From: a virus
Virus record (IMG/VR): IMGVR_UViG_3300005915_000036
Location: 1 to 45,197 of that record
DNA length: 45,197 nt
Strand: one strand, 5' to 3'
A program made the position numbers and the translations under genes. The notes under the pieces were generated by a model. The model was not told the DNA's origin and searched no databases. It saw only the letters and a list, made by a program, of their open reading frames with translations. This document shows, one piece after another, positions 23,938 through 32,018 of the stretch (position 1 is the stretch's first letter; every line of letters starts with the position of its first letter).

Positions 23938-24254
23938 AACCAAACTACCTGATACCTTTTGCTATTCTTGTCTTGTTCGTGTTTCTGGTGGGTATATCTG
24001 TTGGCAACAACGCTAAGAAAGCCGCCCGCATTGCATCAAACTGGCAAATGAACTATCCAGATGCTATGTGGGCTGGTGGTAGATTACTTAGCGACCCTAA
24101 CGAGGTAGTGTTAGTTAGACATGCTTTGCCAATGGTAAAGAGAGGCGAGATAATATACATAGACTTGAGGATAAACGGATTGCCTGAGCCTGTTCGAGTT
24201 GGGTTCAGGTACGAAATGTCGGATAGAGTCGATTTGAAGAGTTTTAAGAGGTGA
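23934..24254 (+). CDS. Small membrane-anchored hypothetical protein
   Basis: A 106-aa protein with one N-terminal membrane helix (residues ~5-25, IPFAILVLFVFLVGISVG) followed by a basic boundary and a ~80-residue soluble domain. The start overlaps the preceding gene, and the end overlaps the dnaB region. The family is not recognised. An inner-membrane accessory protein is likely. Confidence 0.55.
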   Translation: MKPNYLIPFAILVLFVFLVGISVGNNAKKAARIASNWQMNYPDAMWAGGRLLSDPNEVVLVRHALPMVKRGEIIYIDLRINGLPEPVRVGFRYEMSDRVDLKSFKR

Positions 24255-24259
24255 ATAAA

Positions 24260-25564
24260 ATGGAAAAACTACCCCCACAAAACCCGGAGGCAGAAACGTG
24301 TGTACTGGGTTCTATAATCCTGGATGAAGACGATGAGGTCCGGTCTGATATATTTAGTCTCATATCAATGGATGACTTCTATTGTAATGTTAATCAGATT
24401 GTATTTAAGGCAATGTTCGCATTGCAAGCTGATAACCTCCCGATAGATTTAGTTACATTAAGGGACCAGTTGAATAAGACTGAATCTCTGAAGGTCGTTG
24501 GCGGCATTGATTATCTGATAGAATTAGCTGAAAGCGTTCCTACGTCAGCTAATGGTTCATACTATGCTAAGATAGTGAAAGAGAAGGCTACCTTGCGGTC
24601 TTATATTAAGATGGCAGGGCAATTGATTGAAGCTGCATATCATCCTGCTGCTGACTTATCTGTTATTGCCGATCAAGCTGAGTCTGCCTTGATGAAGGTG
24701 AGTGAACAGAAGCAGATAGTTAAACCGGAACATATCTCTGTAATTATGCCCAGAGTAGTTGAAAGTGTTAAACGGCGAGCCATACATGGTGCTGAAGGAA
24801 TGGCTACTGGATTCAGAGATGTCGATGATGTGGTGGGAGGGCTACACGCTGGTGAAATGATTGTTGTCGCTGGCCGCCCTTCGATGGGCAAGTCTATTCT
24901 TGCTATCAACATCGCCACTAATGTCGCTGCCGCTGGGGGGGCGGTAGCGGTCTTTTCACTTGAGATGTCTGCTGACGCTCTGATTGAGAGGCACTTAGCC
25001 GCATCCAGTGAGCTTGGCTATTATCAGATGCAGAAGGCGTACCTGGGTGACGTTGGAATAACTATGATGGAATATGTTGCGGCACAAGAGTCTATGCTAC
25101 CGCTACTTATCTGTGATTGCCCGAAGTTGACCCCGTATGGGTTAAGGAGTCAATGCCGGATATTGAAGCGTAAACACGATATCAAGCTGGTTGTGATAGA
25201 TTATCTGCAATTGATGGAGATTAAGGGTAAGGGCAAGAGATACGAAGCGGTGGGCGAATGTTCCCGGTTAGTTAAGTTATTGGCAAGGGAGCTTGATATT
25301 CCTATCGTTGTGGTATGTCAGCTTAATCGGTCTGCTGATGATCGTACTAATAACCGGCCTGCTATGTCCGATCTGAGAGAGTCTGGTTCGCTTGAACAGG
25401 ATAGTGACACTATCATGCTCCTTCTCCGTGACGATTACTATAAGAAGGATAAGGCACAACATGATGGTATGGCTACACTTATAGTTGCCAAGCAAAGGAA
25501 CGGACCAACTGGAGACATTAAGCTACGATTTGAAGGCAATAACATGAGGTTCTTGGACGCATGA
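24260..25564 (+). CDS. dnaB: DnaB-like replicative DNA helicase
   Basis: A 434-aa protein with the complete DnaB plan: an N-terminal helical domain (PPQNPEAETCVLGSIILD), then a RecA-like motor with Walker A GRPSMGKS (~205-212), the FSLEMS segment, Walker B VVIDYLQLM (~311), and the C-terminal SDLRESGSLEQDSDTIMLL stretch. It would unwind DNA at the phage fork. ATG 24260 is chosen (AGAGG at 24246-24250) rather than a GTG nine bases upstream. With no phage DNA polymerase in sight, the phage likely recruits the host replisome via this helicase and the O-like initiator. Confidence 0.93.
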   Translation: MEKLPPQNPEAETCVLGSIILDEDDEVRSDIFSLISMDDFYCNVNQIVFKAMFALQADNLPIDLVTLRDQLNKTESLKVVGGIDYLIELAESVPTSANGSYYAKIVKEKATLRSYIKMAGQLIEAAYHPAADLSVIADQAESALMKVSEQKQIVKPEHISVIMPRVVESVKRRAIHGAEGMATGFRDVDDVVGGLHAGEMIVVAGRPSMGKSILAINIATNVAAAGGAVAVFSLEMSADALIERHLAASSELGYYQMQKAYLGDVGITMMEYVAAQESMLPLLICDCPKLTPYGLRSQCRILKRKHDIKLVVIDYLQLMEIKGKGKRYEAVGECSRLVKLLARELDIPIVVVCQLNRSADDRTNNRPAMSDLRESGSLEQDSDTIMLLLRDDYYKKDKAQHDGMATLIVAKQRNGPTGDIKLRFEGNNMRFLDA

Positions 25565-25576
25565 AAGGAATAATAA

Positions 25577-25822
25577 ATGCCAAGTAAAGAGCGTAGAGAT
25601 GCAGATAGAGAGCGTACAGAAGCGAAACTGGCCAAGTCTTTATGTCGCGATAAAAAGTGGGGCATAAAGCAATTGATTAAGGCAGAGACAGCTTTGTATT
25701 ATGGACCTCGGAAGGCGAAAGAAGTGCTGGTCCGAGCGAAGGCGGTTGGTCCATCCAGTCAGACAGAGCTATTTAATGACCGGATAGCGGAATACGAGAG
25801 GATGACAAGGAGTTTAACATGA
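25577..25822 (+). CDS. Small basic hypothetical protein
   Basis: An 81-aa, strongly charged protein (many Lys, Arg, Glu) with a helical N-terminus (KERRDADRERTEAKLAKSLC). AAAGGAATAATAA precedes the ATG. It lies right after dnaB in the same operon. A nucleic-acid-binding or helicase-accessory role is possible, but nothing more can be read. Its stop overlaps a short 11-codon frame with a very similar initiation site. Confidence 0.55.
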   Translation: MPSKERRDADRERTEAKLAKSLCRDKKWGIKQLIKAETALYYGPRKAKEVLVRAKAVGPSSQTELFNDRIAEYERMTRSLT

Positions 25823-25872
25823 GTAGAATATTAGTCGCATCTAAGCGACCGTAATATCAGATGGAGTTTAAT

Positions 25873-26118
25873 ATGAGTAAGACGTTGTTTAGTTACGCTA
25901 AGTCGCATTGTGCCAACTGGGGCAATCATAATGGCTGTTATCTCCATGAGGTGATAGAGTGGAATCCACCGAAAGCCGGGGCGGGCCGGTGTGTATTACT
26001 GGATGATGAGCCATGCGACTATTTCCGGGCTTGTGTTGTGAAGGTTGCCCCGGTCCCGATTCAGCAGGAATATATGGAGATAGACAAGAAACTTTCGGTG
26101 GTCAAAAAGACCTCTTGA
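25873..26118 (+). CDS. Small Cys-containing hypothetical protein
   Basis: An 81-aa protein. ATG 25873 (GGAG at 25863-25866) is preferred over an in-frame ATG at 25861. Residues include five cysteines in a loosely spaced pattern (HCANWGNHNGCYLHE, GRCVLLDDEPCDYFRACV), possibly metal binding. The family is not recognised. Its initiation region is nearly identical to the one at 25809-25825. Confidence 0.55.
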   Translation: MSKTLFSYAKSHCANWGNHNGCYLHEVIEWNPPKAGAGRCVLLDDEPCDYFRACVVKVAPVPIQQEYMEIDKKLSVVKKTS

Positions 26119-26149
26119 CCCCCTGTTTAAGGGGTGGTATTTGTAGAGG
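26111..26149 (+). promoter_or_regulatory. Composite hairpin in the 128-bp gap after the Cys-rich gene
   Basis: ACCCC (26118-26122) pairs with GGGGT (26131-26135), and CCTCT (26111-26115) can close outside with AGAGG (26145-26149). No T-run follows, so termination is doubtful. The rest of the gap to 26246 is AT-rich, with nothing else that I can name. Confidence 0.4.
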
Positions 26150-26246
26150 GTGTCAAAGTACCATTAAATTATAAAAGCCTCTGTTTCTGCACCTTTTCAG
26201 TCAAAAAGTGTGCAAAACAAGCCACTACAGAGAAAGGACAAGTGTC

Positions 26247-26474
26247 ATGCCAATCAATAAAGTCAGGGAAATGAGTGAAGTCCAGAAAAAGAAGCACGCT
26301 CAACTTCCGAATGCTGAAAAGATATGTTTTAAGACGGCTTGTACAACACGCTCTAAGCGGGCGGCTATCAAGGCAATGTGTAGAGAGTGTTTTGGGTGGG
26401 AGAATCCGGTTAAGCAGATACGAGAATGCACCTCTAAAGATTGCCCATTATACAACCACCGTCCGTATAAATAG
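26247..26474 (+). CDS. Small Cys-rich phage protein, probable zinc binder
   Basis: A 75-aa basic protein. ATG 26247 is supported by AAAGGA. Cysteines at C27, C31, then CRECFGW and CTSKDCPLYNHRPYK; this end (C-T-x-x-D-C-P-L-x-x-x-R-P-Y) is one I associate with a widespread small phage protein family of unknown function. Probably a zinc-binding, nucleic-acid-associated protein. Confidence 0.62.
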   Translation: MPINKVREMSEVQKKKHAQLPNAEKICFKTACTTRSKRAAIKAMCRECFGWENPVKQIRECTSKDCPLYNHRPYK

Positions 26475-26484
26475 GAGACAAGTA

Positions 26485-26691
26485 ATGGCTCATATTAAGT
26501 GTATTTACGAGGAATCAAACCCTCAGCAGGTGCGTGGCTTATGTAAATGCCCAGAGGCACATAGGTTAGCGGGTGTAGCAAGGAGTATCGGGATGTTTCA
26601 GTCGGCAACGATGGTTGAAAATCTCCTTTGCTCCTATCCGGACTGTGTTTTTTATGAAACTAAACTTGACAAACCCGGAACCGTGGAGTAG
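26485..26691 (+). CDS. Small Cys-containing hypothetical protein
   Basis: A 68-aa protein. The frame is open much further upstream, but there it overlaps the previous gene, and AGGAG (26473-26477) marks ATG 26485. Four cysteines (CIYEES, LCKCPEAH, LLCSYPDCVFYE) suggest metal binding. No family recognised. Confidence 0.55.
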   Translation: MAHIKCIYEESNPQQVRGLCKCPEAHRLAGVARSIGMFQSATMVENLLCSYPDCVFYETKLDKPGTVE

Positions 26692-26718
26692 TGTTTAAGT
26701 AGCTAACTAAGGTGATAT

Positions 26719-26814
26719 ATGATTTCAACAAATAATAGCCCTGACGGACAAGTCTTTATTGCCTTGGTTAGCACTGTTGGGGCTATTTTTTTAATTACCG
26801 AGGTAGTTAGATGA
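26719..26814 (+). CDS. Very small membrane protein, 31 aa
   Basis: A 31-codon frame with AAGGTG upstream, encoding a short polar start and one hydrophobic helix (VFIALVSTVGAIFLI) with a terminal Arg. Its stop overlaps the initiator-gene start by ATGA, which favours a real, coupled gene. It may instead serve only as a translational leader for the replication initiator. Confidence 0.45.
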   Translation: MISTNNSPDGQVFIALVSTVGAIFLITEVVR

Positions 26815-27638
26815 GTGGTTACACTAAGCTGTATAAGAGCCTTATTACCAGTACGATATGGCAGGAAGATAATGCAACTCGAATATTGTGGATTACTATG
26901 TTAGCAATGAGCGAAATGGATGGAACGGTTGAGGGGTCAATACCTGGAATGGCAAGGTTGGCAGGGGTAACTATTCCAGAGTGTAAAGATGCTATCAAAG
27001 TGCTGACATCACCAGACGAATATAGCCGTACAAAAGATCACGAAGGTCGAAGAATCAAGGAGATTGACGGGGGATGGATTATCCTAAACCGTGACAAATA
27101 CAGGGATAAGCACGAAAGTAGGGCAGAGTATTACAGGAACTATAGGGCTAAACAGAAGGAAGAGAGGGAGTGGAATACCACAACAGTTGCGCAACAGGAT
27201 AGCAACAGCGTGCAACAGAATAACACACAGAAAGAGAAAGAGGAAAAGAAAGAGGAAGAGTTAAAGGAAGATAAATATAAAGAACTCTTTGACACTTTTC
27301 GTAAGAAATACCCTGCCAAAAAGAGAGGATTGAATACAGAATTCTATAACTTTAAGAAGAAACATAAGGATTGGAAAGAAGTATTACCACTCCTAATACC
27401 TTCTCTTGAACAGCAAATATCAATTAGAGATAATACACCGAGGGCAACTTTTATACCAGAATGGAAACAGTTGGTAACATGGATAAACAATCGGTGCTGG
27501 GAAGAAGAGAGTGGTGGCGATGTTAATATAGGTAAGACAGAGGACTTTTCAGAACAGACCAAGACAGAGGTGGCAGGGATGAAGATACCTAAATATCCTT
27601 CACCGAAACAAGAACCAAATGACGATGTACCTTTTTAA
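26811..27638 (+). CDS. O-like phage replication initiator
   Basis: A 275-aa protein. The N-terminal ~105 residues match the winged-helix domain of O-type phage replication proteins: GYTKLYKSLITSTIW, RILWITMLAMSEMDG, IPGMARLAGV, LTSPDEYSRT, GWIILNRDKYR. A Lys/Glu/Gln-rich linker (~125-160) leads to a C-terminal domain that in lambda O-type proteins contacts the helicase loader. It would bind the phage origin and bring in DnaB, whose gene lies 1.2 kb upstream. No iterons were found inside the gene itself, unlike lambda. The origin may be in the 36.6-37.9 kb region. Confidence 0.75.
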   Translation: MSGYTKLYKSLITSTIWQEDNATRILWITMLAMSEMDGTVEGSIPGMARLAGVTIPECKDAIKVLTSPDEYSRTKDHEGRRIKEIDGGWIILNRDKYRDKHESRAEYYRNYRAKQKEEREWNTTTVAQQDSNSVQQNNTQKEKEEKKEEELKEDKYKELFDTFRKKYPAKKRGLNTEFYNFKKKHKDWKEVLPLLIPSLEQQISIRDNTPRATFIPEWKQLVTWINNRCWEEESGGDVNIGKTEDFSEQTKTEVAGMKIPKYPSPKQEPNDDVPF

Positions 27639-27648
27639 GGAGACAATG

Positions 27649-27987
27649 ATGGCTAAGAAGAAAAAAGAAGTAGAAAAAGTTGTGGTATCTGTGGAAGTTG
27701 AAGCTGGAGTGTATGAAGATTTGGATATTCGGGCCACTGCTTTCAACACGATAGTGGAGTTACAGCAGGGTGTCCACCAGAAGCAGTTGCTTATGAAGAC
27801 GAAGCATGACCAATACAAAACAGCCAAGCAAGAATACGAGGCTGCTGTGGAGTTTCTGATGGAGCAGATTGTGGCCCTGGGTAGGGAAGAGCCTTTGTTC
27901 GATCAGGCTAACCAAGATGACACACCTGACAAGGGTGAAGACGAGAATATGACTGCCGAGGAATTGGCGGGAGTGAAAGATGACTAA
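27649..27987 (+). CDS. Hypothetical acidic helical protein
   Basis: A 112-aa protein. ATG 27649 has AGGAG at 27638-27642 with 6-base spacing; ATG 27646 is too close. A Lys-rich start is followed by a helical middle (QQGVHQKQLLMKTKHDQYK) and a very acidic tail. It overlaps the rusA-like gene by 8 bases. The family is not recognised; perhaps a small recombination or replication accessory. Confidence 0.55.
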   Translation: MAKKKKEVEKVVVSVEVEAGVYEDLDIRATAFNTIVELQQGVHQKQLLMKTKHDQYKTAKQEYEAAVEFLMEQIVALGREEPLFDQANQDDTPDKGEDENMTAEELAGVKDD

Positions 27988-28411
27988 AGACATCATCACC
28001 TTCACCGTACCCGGTAGCCCGCAATCGTTAAAGCGACATCGGACGTTCCGCAGGGGTGATTTTGTCGGTCAGTATGACCCAAGCAAGGGTGATAAGCAGG
28101 ATTTTCTTGCTAAATGTATGGAGTATAAGCCCTCAGTTCCGTGGTCGGGGCCACTTAGAGTTGACCTTTTGCTGTTTTTTCCCCGGCCACGGAGCCATTT
28201 TCGTACTGGCAAGCATAGTGACGAGTTGAAACCAAATGCCCCGATGTGGCATGATAAGAACCCAGACCGCGATAACGTGGAGAAGTTTGTATGTGACGCA
28301 CTGAACGGTATCTTCTGGTCTGACGACCGGATTATCTGTGATGGTGTGATACAGAAGAAGTATAGTGACAGACCAAGAATTGAAATAACTATTGAAAGGA
28401 TTGAATTATGA
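27980..28411 (+). CDS. rusA: RusA-like Holliday junction resolvase
   Basis: A 143-aa protein with RusA-family features: an N-terminal FTVPGSPQSLKRHRTFR, a middle LRVDLLLFFPRP, and the catalytic-type segment NPDRDNVEKFVCDALNG (D residues near 94-97 and 104) followed by WSDDRIICDG. RusA enzymes are dimeric nucleases that cut four-way DNA junctions, used by phages to resolve recombination or branched DNA before packaging. It lies among replication genes, with its stop overlapping the next start. Confidence 0.85.
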   Translation: MTKDIITFTVPGSPQSLKRHRTFRRGDFVGQYDPSKGDKQDFLAKCMEYKPSVPWSGPLRVDLLLFFPRPRSHFRTGKHSDELKPNAPMWHDKNPDRDNVEKFVCDALNGIFWSDDRIICDGVIQKKYSDRPRIEITIERIEL

Positions 28412-29406
28412 GTAACGAGATTATCAAATTGGATTCACCGGAATTACAGACGATCGAGTCTTCAAAGGCCGAGCAAATTAAAGCCACGTTTGAACCAATG
28501 GCTGTAATGCTTACGGAGCTTGAAAGTGTTTTTAACGAGGTGATAACGGAGTCTGAAAAAGAGATTACGCCAGTGGTAATAGTCAAAGCTAAACGGCTAA
28601 GACTTGATATTAGCAAGATTCGGATTGCTACTGAGAAGGCCCGGAAGACACAAAAAGAGGAATACTTACGGGCCGGTAAAGCAATAGACGGTGTGAGTAA
28701 TATTTTGAAATGGGCGGTAGTTGACAAAGAGAATAAGCTCAAGGATATCGAAGATCACTTTGTAATACAGGAGCAAAAACGAGTAGCCGCATTGCAGACC
28801 GAGCGAGCCGATAAGTTGTTGCCGTATATAGAAAATGCTCACGACCTTAACTTATCCGGCATGGAAAATGATGTTTGGTTAGCCTACTATAACACCAAGA
28901 AAAAAGAACACAATGACATGCTAGAGGCAGAGCGAGTGGCGGAAGCCGAGAGGGTAGCCAAAGAAAAGGCCGAAGCCCAAGAACAAAAGCGTATCAGGGA
29001 AGAAAACGAACGATTGAAAAAAGAGGCAGAAGAAAAAGACCACGTAGCCAAGATTGAAGAGGCTGAAAGGGTTAAGGCTGATGCTGCTAAATGTAAGATA
29101 CGTGAAGAAAAAGAACGCAAGGTGCATGAGGCCAATGAAGCCGCATTAAAGATAGCGCGTGAAGCCAGAGAGAAAGTAGAAGCTGAGTTAAAAGCTAAAG
29201 AGGAAGCTGAACGCAAGGCAAGGGTAGCTGAGGCCGAGAGGGTCCAGACTGAGCTGAATAAGGGCGATGCTGCCAAAGTAAAAGACCTAATCTCCGACCT
29301 GAAGGTTCTGCAAACTAAATACGTCTTTGAATCTGCCCAAAATAAAGAGGTGTATGCCAGTATAGGAATACATCTCCAACATTCGATTGACCTTATCAAT
29401 GGATAA
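28408..29406 (+). CDS. Long coiled-coil protein (DUF1351-like) of the replication region
   Basis: A 332-aa protein. The N-terminal ~110 residues are helical and charged, followed by residues ~165-300 almost wholly made of heptad-rich Ala/Glu/Lys/Arg sequence (AERVAEAERVAKEKAEAQEQ). The C-terminus is a small domain (SDLKVLQTKYVFESAQN). Proteins of this layout occur with phage recombination genes (DUF1351-type). A structural or recombination-accessory role is inferred. The opposite strand gives long Ser/Ala-rich open frames that are only shadows. Confidence 0.6.
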   Translation: MSNEIIKLDSPELQTIESSKAEQIKATFEPMAVMLTELESVFNEVITESEKEITPVVIVKAKRLRLDISKIRIATEKARKTQKEEYLRAGKAIDGVSNILKWAVVDKENKLKDIEDHFVIQEQKRVAALQTERADKLLPYIENAHDLNLSGMENDVWLAYYNTKKKEHNDMLEAERVAEAERVAKEKAEAQEQKRIREENERLKKEAEEKDHVAKIEEAERVKADAAKCKIREEKERKVHEANEAALKIAREAREKVEAELKAKEEAERKARVAEAERVQTELNKGDAAKVKDLISDLKVLQTKYVFESAQNKEVYASIGIHLQHSIDLING

Positions 29407-29440
29407 TGTATGCAAGAATAGAGATAACAGTGGAGAAGTT

Positions 29441-29677
29441 ATGAATGAGCAAGTTATATGGCCGACTGTGGTTGTTGAGGAGAGCATCATCCCCTTTGTA
29501 ACGTGGTTTAAGTTGCGAAAAGAAAGAAAGGAGCTTCATGCGTTGTGTTTGATATATGAGAGCCAAGGATATGTATTTGGAGAAATAATGGAAACATTAT
29601 GGAAAGAGCTGGTGTTTCGTAATTGTTTTAGATCGAAAAGAAAGATTAAGCACATTTACGTAGAGGGCAAAAGATGA
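29441..29677 (+). CDS. Small hypothetical protein upstream of the glycosyltransferase
   Basis: A 78-aa protein. The frame opens at a TTG at 29387, but ATG 29441 with GTGGAG (29430-29435) is the better start. It has an internal basic helix (FKLRKERKELHALCLIYES) and a basic tail. Its stop overlaps the start of the Maf-like gene by ATGA. Not recognised. Coupling suggests a link to the sugar genes, but this is weak. Confidence 0.5.
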   Translation: MNEQVIWPTVVVEESIIPFVTWFKLRKERKELHALCLIYESQGYVFGEIMETLWKELVFRNCFRSKRKIKHIYVEGKR

Positions 29678-31458
29678 GTAACCCAAAGCGCGAGCGACGA
29701 ACAAAGATTCTACAATCTAACTGGGATGTGATAGGTGAAGACATCCGCGAGAAGTTGCTTAATGCAAAAAAGCGTAAGAAACTTCCATCCGGTACAATCT
29801 ACCCCGATGTGATGGATGTAGTGAACGACGACCCTTGGGTTTATATCTTACCAGGTATCTCAGACGGCGTATTCCTTGAGAAGCTGATTGATAAGACATC
29901 GGACGACGAGGTAATCATCCTACTGGAGAAGTCCCCGTCTATTCTGAAATACGCACTGGGACGGATAGATATATCAATGGCCATCTTAATGAATAAGATC
30001 ATCCTGATTGATACGGAGAAGCCAAGTGAGATAGTTATCCGGTTGCAGTTGAGTGTGGATAGATTGAGTCGTGGTGTTAAGATAGTCAAACCTGTATGGA
30101 ACTATGACAATGCGTTCTGGTCTGCTGCTGCCCGCGTTGTCATGGACTATGCAGATGCACAGAAGACTCTCATGCTCACCCAGATGACCAATAGCAAGGT
30201 AACAGCGGATAATATCTTGGGTAACAGCTACTTCTACCTCCATAACCCAACGATTGAGAATCTAAAAGATTGCGTAAAAGAAAAGAGTGCCACGCTTGTC
30301 ACGGTGGCGGCAGGCCCAAGTGTTGACGATGTTCTGCCCGGACTGAATCAACTCAGCGAGTTGCCGCCATTCGTGACATGCTTAACTATGTTGAAGCCGC
30401 TACTAGCTCATGGTATTAAGCCCGCATACGTTACTGCACTGGATTACCATGAAATATCAGGACGGTTTCTCGATGATGTAACGCTGGAGCAGTGTGAAGG
30501 TACGGTATTCCTGATGGACCCGAAGGTTAATCCAGTGGTCATTAAGAATATCCAGAAGATGGGTGGTAAGTTGTGCTTCTTCTCTGATGGATGGCTCAAT
30601 GAGTTGTGCGGGCTAAAGAGAGATGATTATATCGGTGGCTGTTCTACGGTAGCACACCTGAGCTTCCAGGTTGCTGCGTGGCTGGGTGCAGAGAAGATCA
30701 TTATGATTGGTAACGACCTATCGTTCCCAGATGAGAAGTATTACGCTGAGGCTGTATATGAGCATCACAAGTGGAAAGAACCGTCAAGGCTAATGACATC
30801 ACCACAACATCGGATGCTGAGAGTGTGTAAGAATAAAGAGGGTGACCCTGTGTATTCTGATGAGCAGATGGTGAGTTACCTGAAGCAGTTCGAAATGATG
30901 TGGAGAAACTTCGATGGTACTGTCGTCGATTGTTCCCATCCCAAGAGTGTTAAGAAGGCCCACTGTGAAGAGATGGATTTGGATAAAGCTATTGAGACAT
31001 ACCGCAACAGTGGAGAGCTATCGTTCCCGGACTTAGTGGAACAGAAGATGGACATGAATGATGTATTTGAGCATATAGATAAATATCTGGGTGAATTGGA
31101 TAGATTCATCATATCTCATAAGAAGATTTTGAACGCTTACACAATGCTGGAAGGGAAGTTTGAGGATGAGGTCTTATGGAATAAAGCCAGGGCAATCATT
31201 ATTAAGGAGAAGAAGACGCTGGACGAGCTTATGCACCTTGCTCCCCGTATTGAGAGCTTTTCTGGTATCGCAGAGTTTATCAAGCGGTGGGAAGATACTA
31301 TATGCAAGCGACATGAAGATAAATGGGATAAGCATAAGATTAAGGAACATCGATTCAGTCGTGACTTGCGATATATATCAAACATCCAGAACTCAGCGGA
31401 GAAGATGTATGAGATAATCAGTGAAATGCGTGACGGCCTAAAGAATAAAACTTTGTAA
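29674..31458 (+). CDS. DUF115 / Maf-like glycosyltransferase (nonulosonic acid transferase type)
   Basis: A 594-aa protein. The core is the DUF115 domain of motility-associated factor (Maf) proteins: VTVAAGPSVDDVLPGL (209-224), TMLKPLLAHGIKPAYVTALD (~238-257), GGCSTVAHLSFQVAAWLGA (~321-339), and KIIMIGNDLSF (341-351). Maf proteins transfer CMP-activated pseudaminic or legionaminic acid to Ser/Thr of flagellin in several bacteria. The residues before ~200 and after ~450 are helical extensions. In a phage beside neuA and with neuB and neuD elsewhere, the likely job is to attach a nonulosonic acid to a protein. The acceptor is unknown. Related DUF115 proteins include MptE-type pterin enzymes, a weaker alternative. 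Confidence 0.8.
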   Translation: MSNPKRERRTKILQSNWDVIGEDIREKLLNAKKRKKLPSGTIYPDVMDVVNDDPWVYILPGISDGVFLEKLIDKTSDDEVIILLEKSPSILKYALGRIDISMAILMNKIILIDTEKPSEIVIRLQLSVDRLSRGVKIVKPVWNYDNAFWSAAARVVMDYADAQKTLMLTQMTNSKVTADNILGNSYFYLHNPTIENLKDCVKEKSATLVTVAAGPSVDDVLPGLNQLSELPPFVTCLTMLKPLLAHGIKPAYVTALDYHEISGRFLDDVTLEQCEGTVFLMDPKVNPVVIKNIQKMGGKLCFFSDGWLNELCGLKRDDYIGGCSTVAHLSFQVAAWLGAEKIIMIGNDLSFPDEKYYAEAVYEHHKWKEPSRLMTSPQHRMLRVCKNKEGDPVYSDEQMVSYLKQFEMMWRNFDGTVVDCSHPKSVKKAHCEEMDLDKAIETYRNSGELSFPDLVEQKMDMNDVFEHIDKYLGELDRFIISHKKILNAYTMLEGKFEDEVLWNKARAIIIKEKKTLDELMHLAPRIESFSGIAEFIKRWEDTICKRHEDKWDKHKIKEHRFSRDLRYISNIQNSAEKMYEIISEMRDGLKNKTL

Positions 31459-31468
31459 GGAGATAGAT

Positions 31469-31768
31469 ATGAAACCACAATACAAAACAAGAGAAGCGTT
31501 GATCGGGGCATTGGAAAGACAAGAGAAGAAGCACTCTGACTTGATTAAGTCACACAAGAAGCATGAAGAGACAGTGGGTAAATTACAGACAGAGCTTGCC
31601 GCTACTCAAGAGGTCGCTGTAGCTGCACGTAAGGCATTAGCTACAACCGAGAGGTTACTAATCGAGATGGGCGACCTGAAGATAGCCGCTGCCCGAACCC
31701 GTATCCAGGAGATAATTAAAAGAGGTCTAATGGATGGTAAAAATATCAAACACTTTTGTGGAGATTAA
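31469..31768 (+). CDS. Small coiled-coil hypothetical protein
   Basis: A 99-aa protein with AAGGAG before ATG, forming nearly one long helix (ALERQEKKHSDLIKSHKKHE, then KLQTELAATQEVAVAARKAL). It lies within the sugar operon between the Maf-like gene and an HhH-like gene, and could be an adaptor or oligomerisation partner. Not recognised. Confidence 0.5.
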   Translation: MKPQYKTREALIGALERQEKKHSDLIKSHKKHEETVGKLQTELAATQEVAVAARKALATTERLLIEMGDLKIAAARTRIQEIIKRGLMDGKNIKHFCGD

Positions 31769-31772
31769 GAAG

Positions 31773-32018
31773 ATGGACCGTTTGAAATATTTCAAACAGA
31801 GTAAGCTTTGCGGTAAGAATATAGGCCATCATATTGATAAACACCTCAAGCAAGCAGGACTCATAAAAGACGGAGTACTGGATGTGGATCAATTGCGACA
31901 AATGGTATTGACCGGGAAGGTATGGTCGATAAGAGGGATAGGTGAAACTTCTATTATGTCTATATGCGACTGGCTTGAAGAGCAAGACAAGAAAGATGAG
32001 GCTAAAAATGACCTGTAA
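31773..32018 (+). CDS. Small helix-hairpin-helix-like protein (RNA polymerase alpha-CTD-like)
   Basis: An 81-aa protein, ATG 31773 with GGAG upstream. The C-terminal half, VWSIRGIGETSIMSICDWL (residues ~51-69), has the I-R-x-hG-x-x-S-hhx-I pattern of helix-hairpin-helix domains such as the bacterial RNA polymerase alpha C-terminal domain, which binds UP-element DNA and transcription factors. A DNA-binding or transcription-adaptor role is possible. It overlaps the radical SAM gene by 11 bases. Confidence 0.5.
   Translation: MDRLKYFKQSKLCGKNIGHHIDKHLKQAGLIKDGVLDVDQLRQMVLTGKVWSIRGIGETSIMSICDWLEEQDKKDEAKNDL

Noticed and set aside
25819-25854. 11-codon frame as a protein gene
   Set aside because: Too short to defend as a gene; reported only as a possible leader.
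28887-29399. 170-aa Ser/Ala-rich minus-strand frame
   Set aside because: Mirror of the Ala/Glu/Lys coiled-coil gene, which naturally leaves the opposite strand open.
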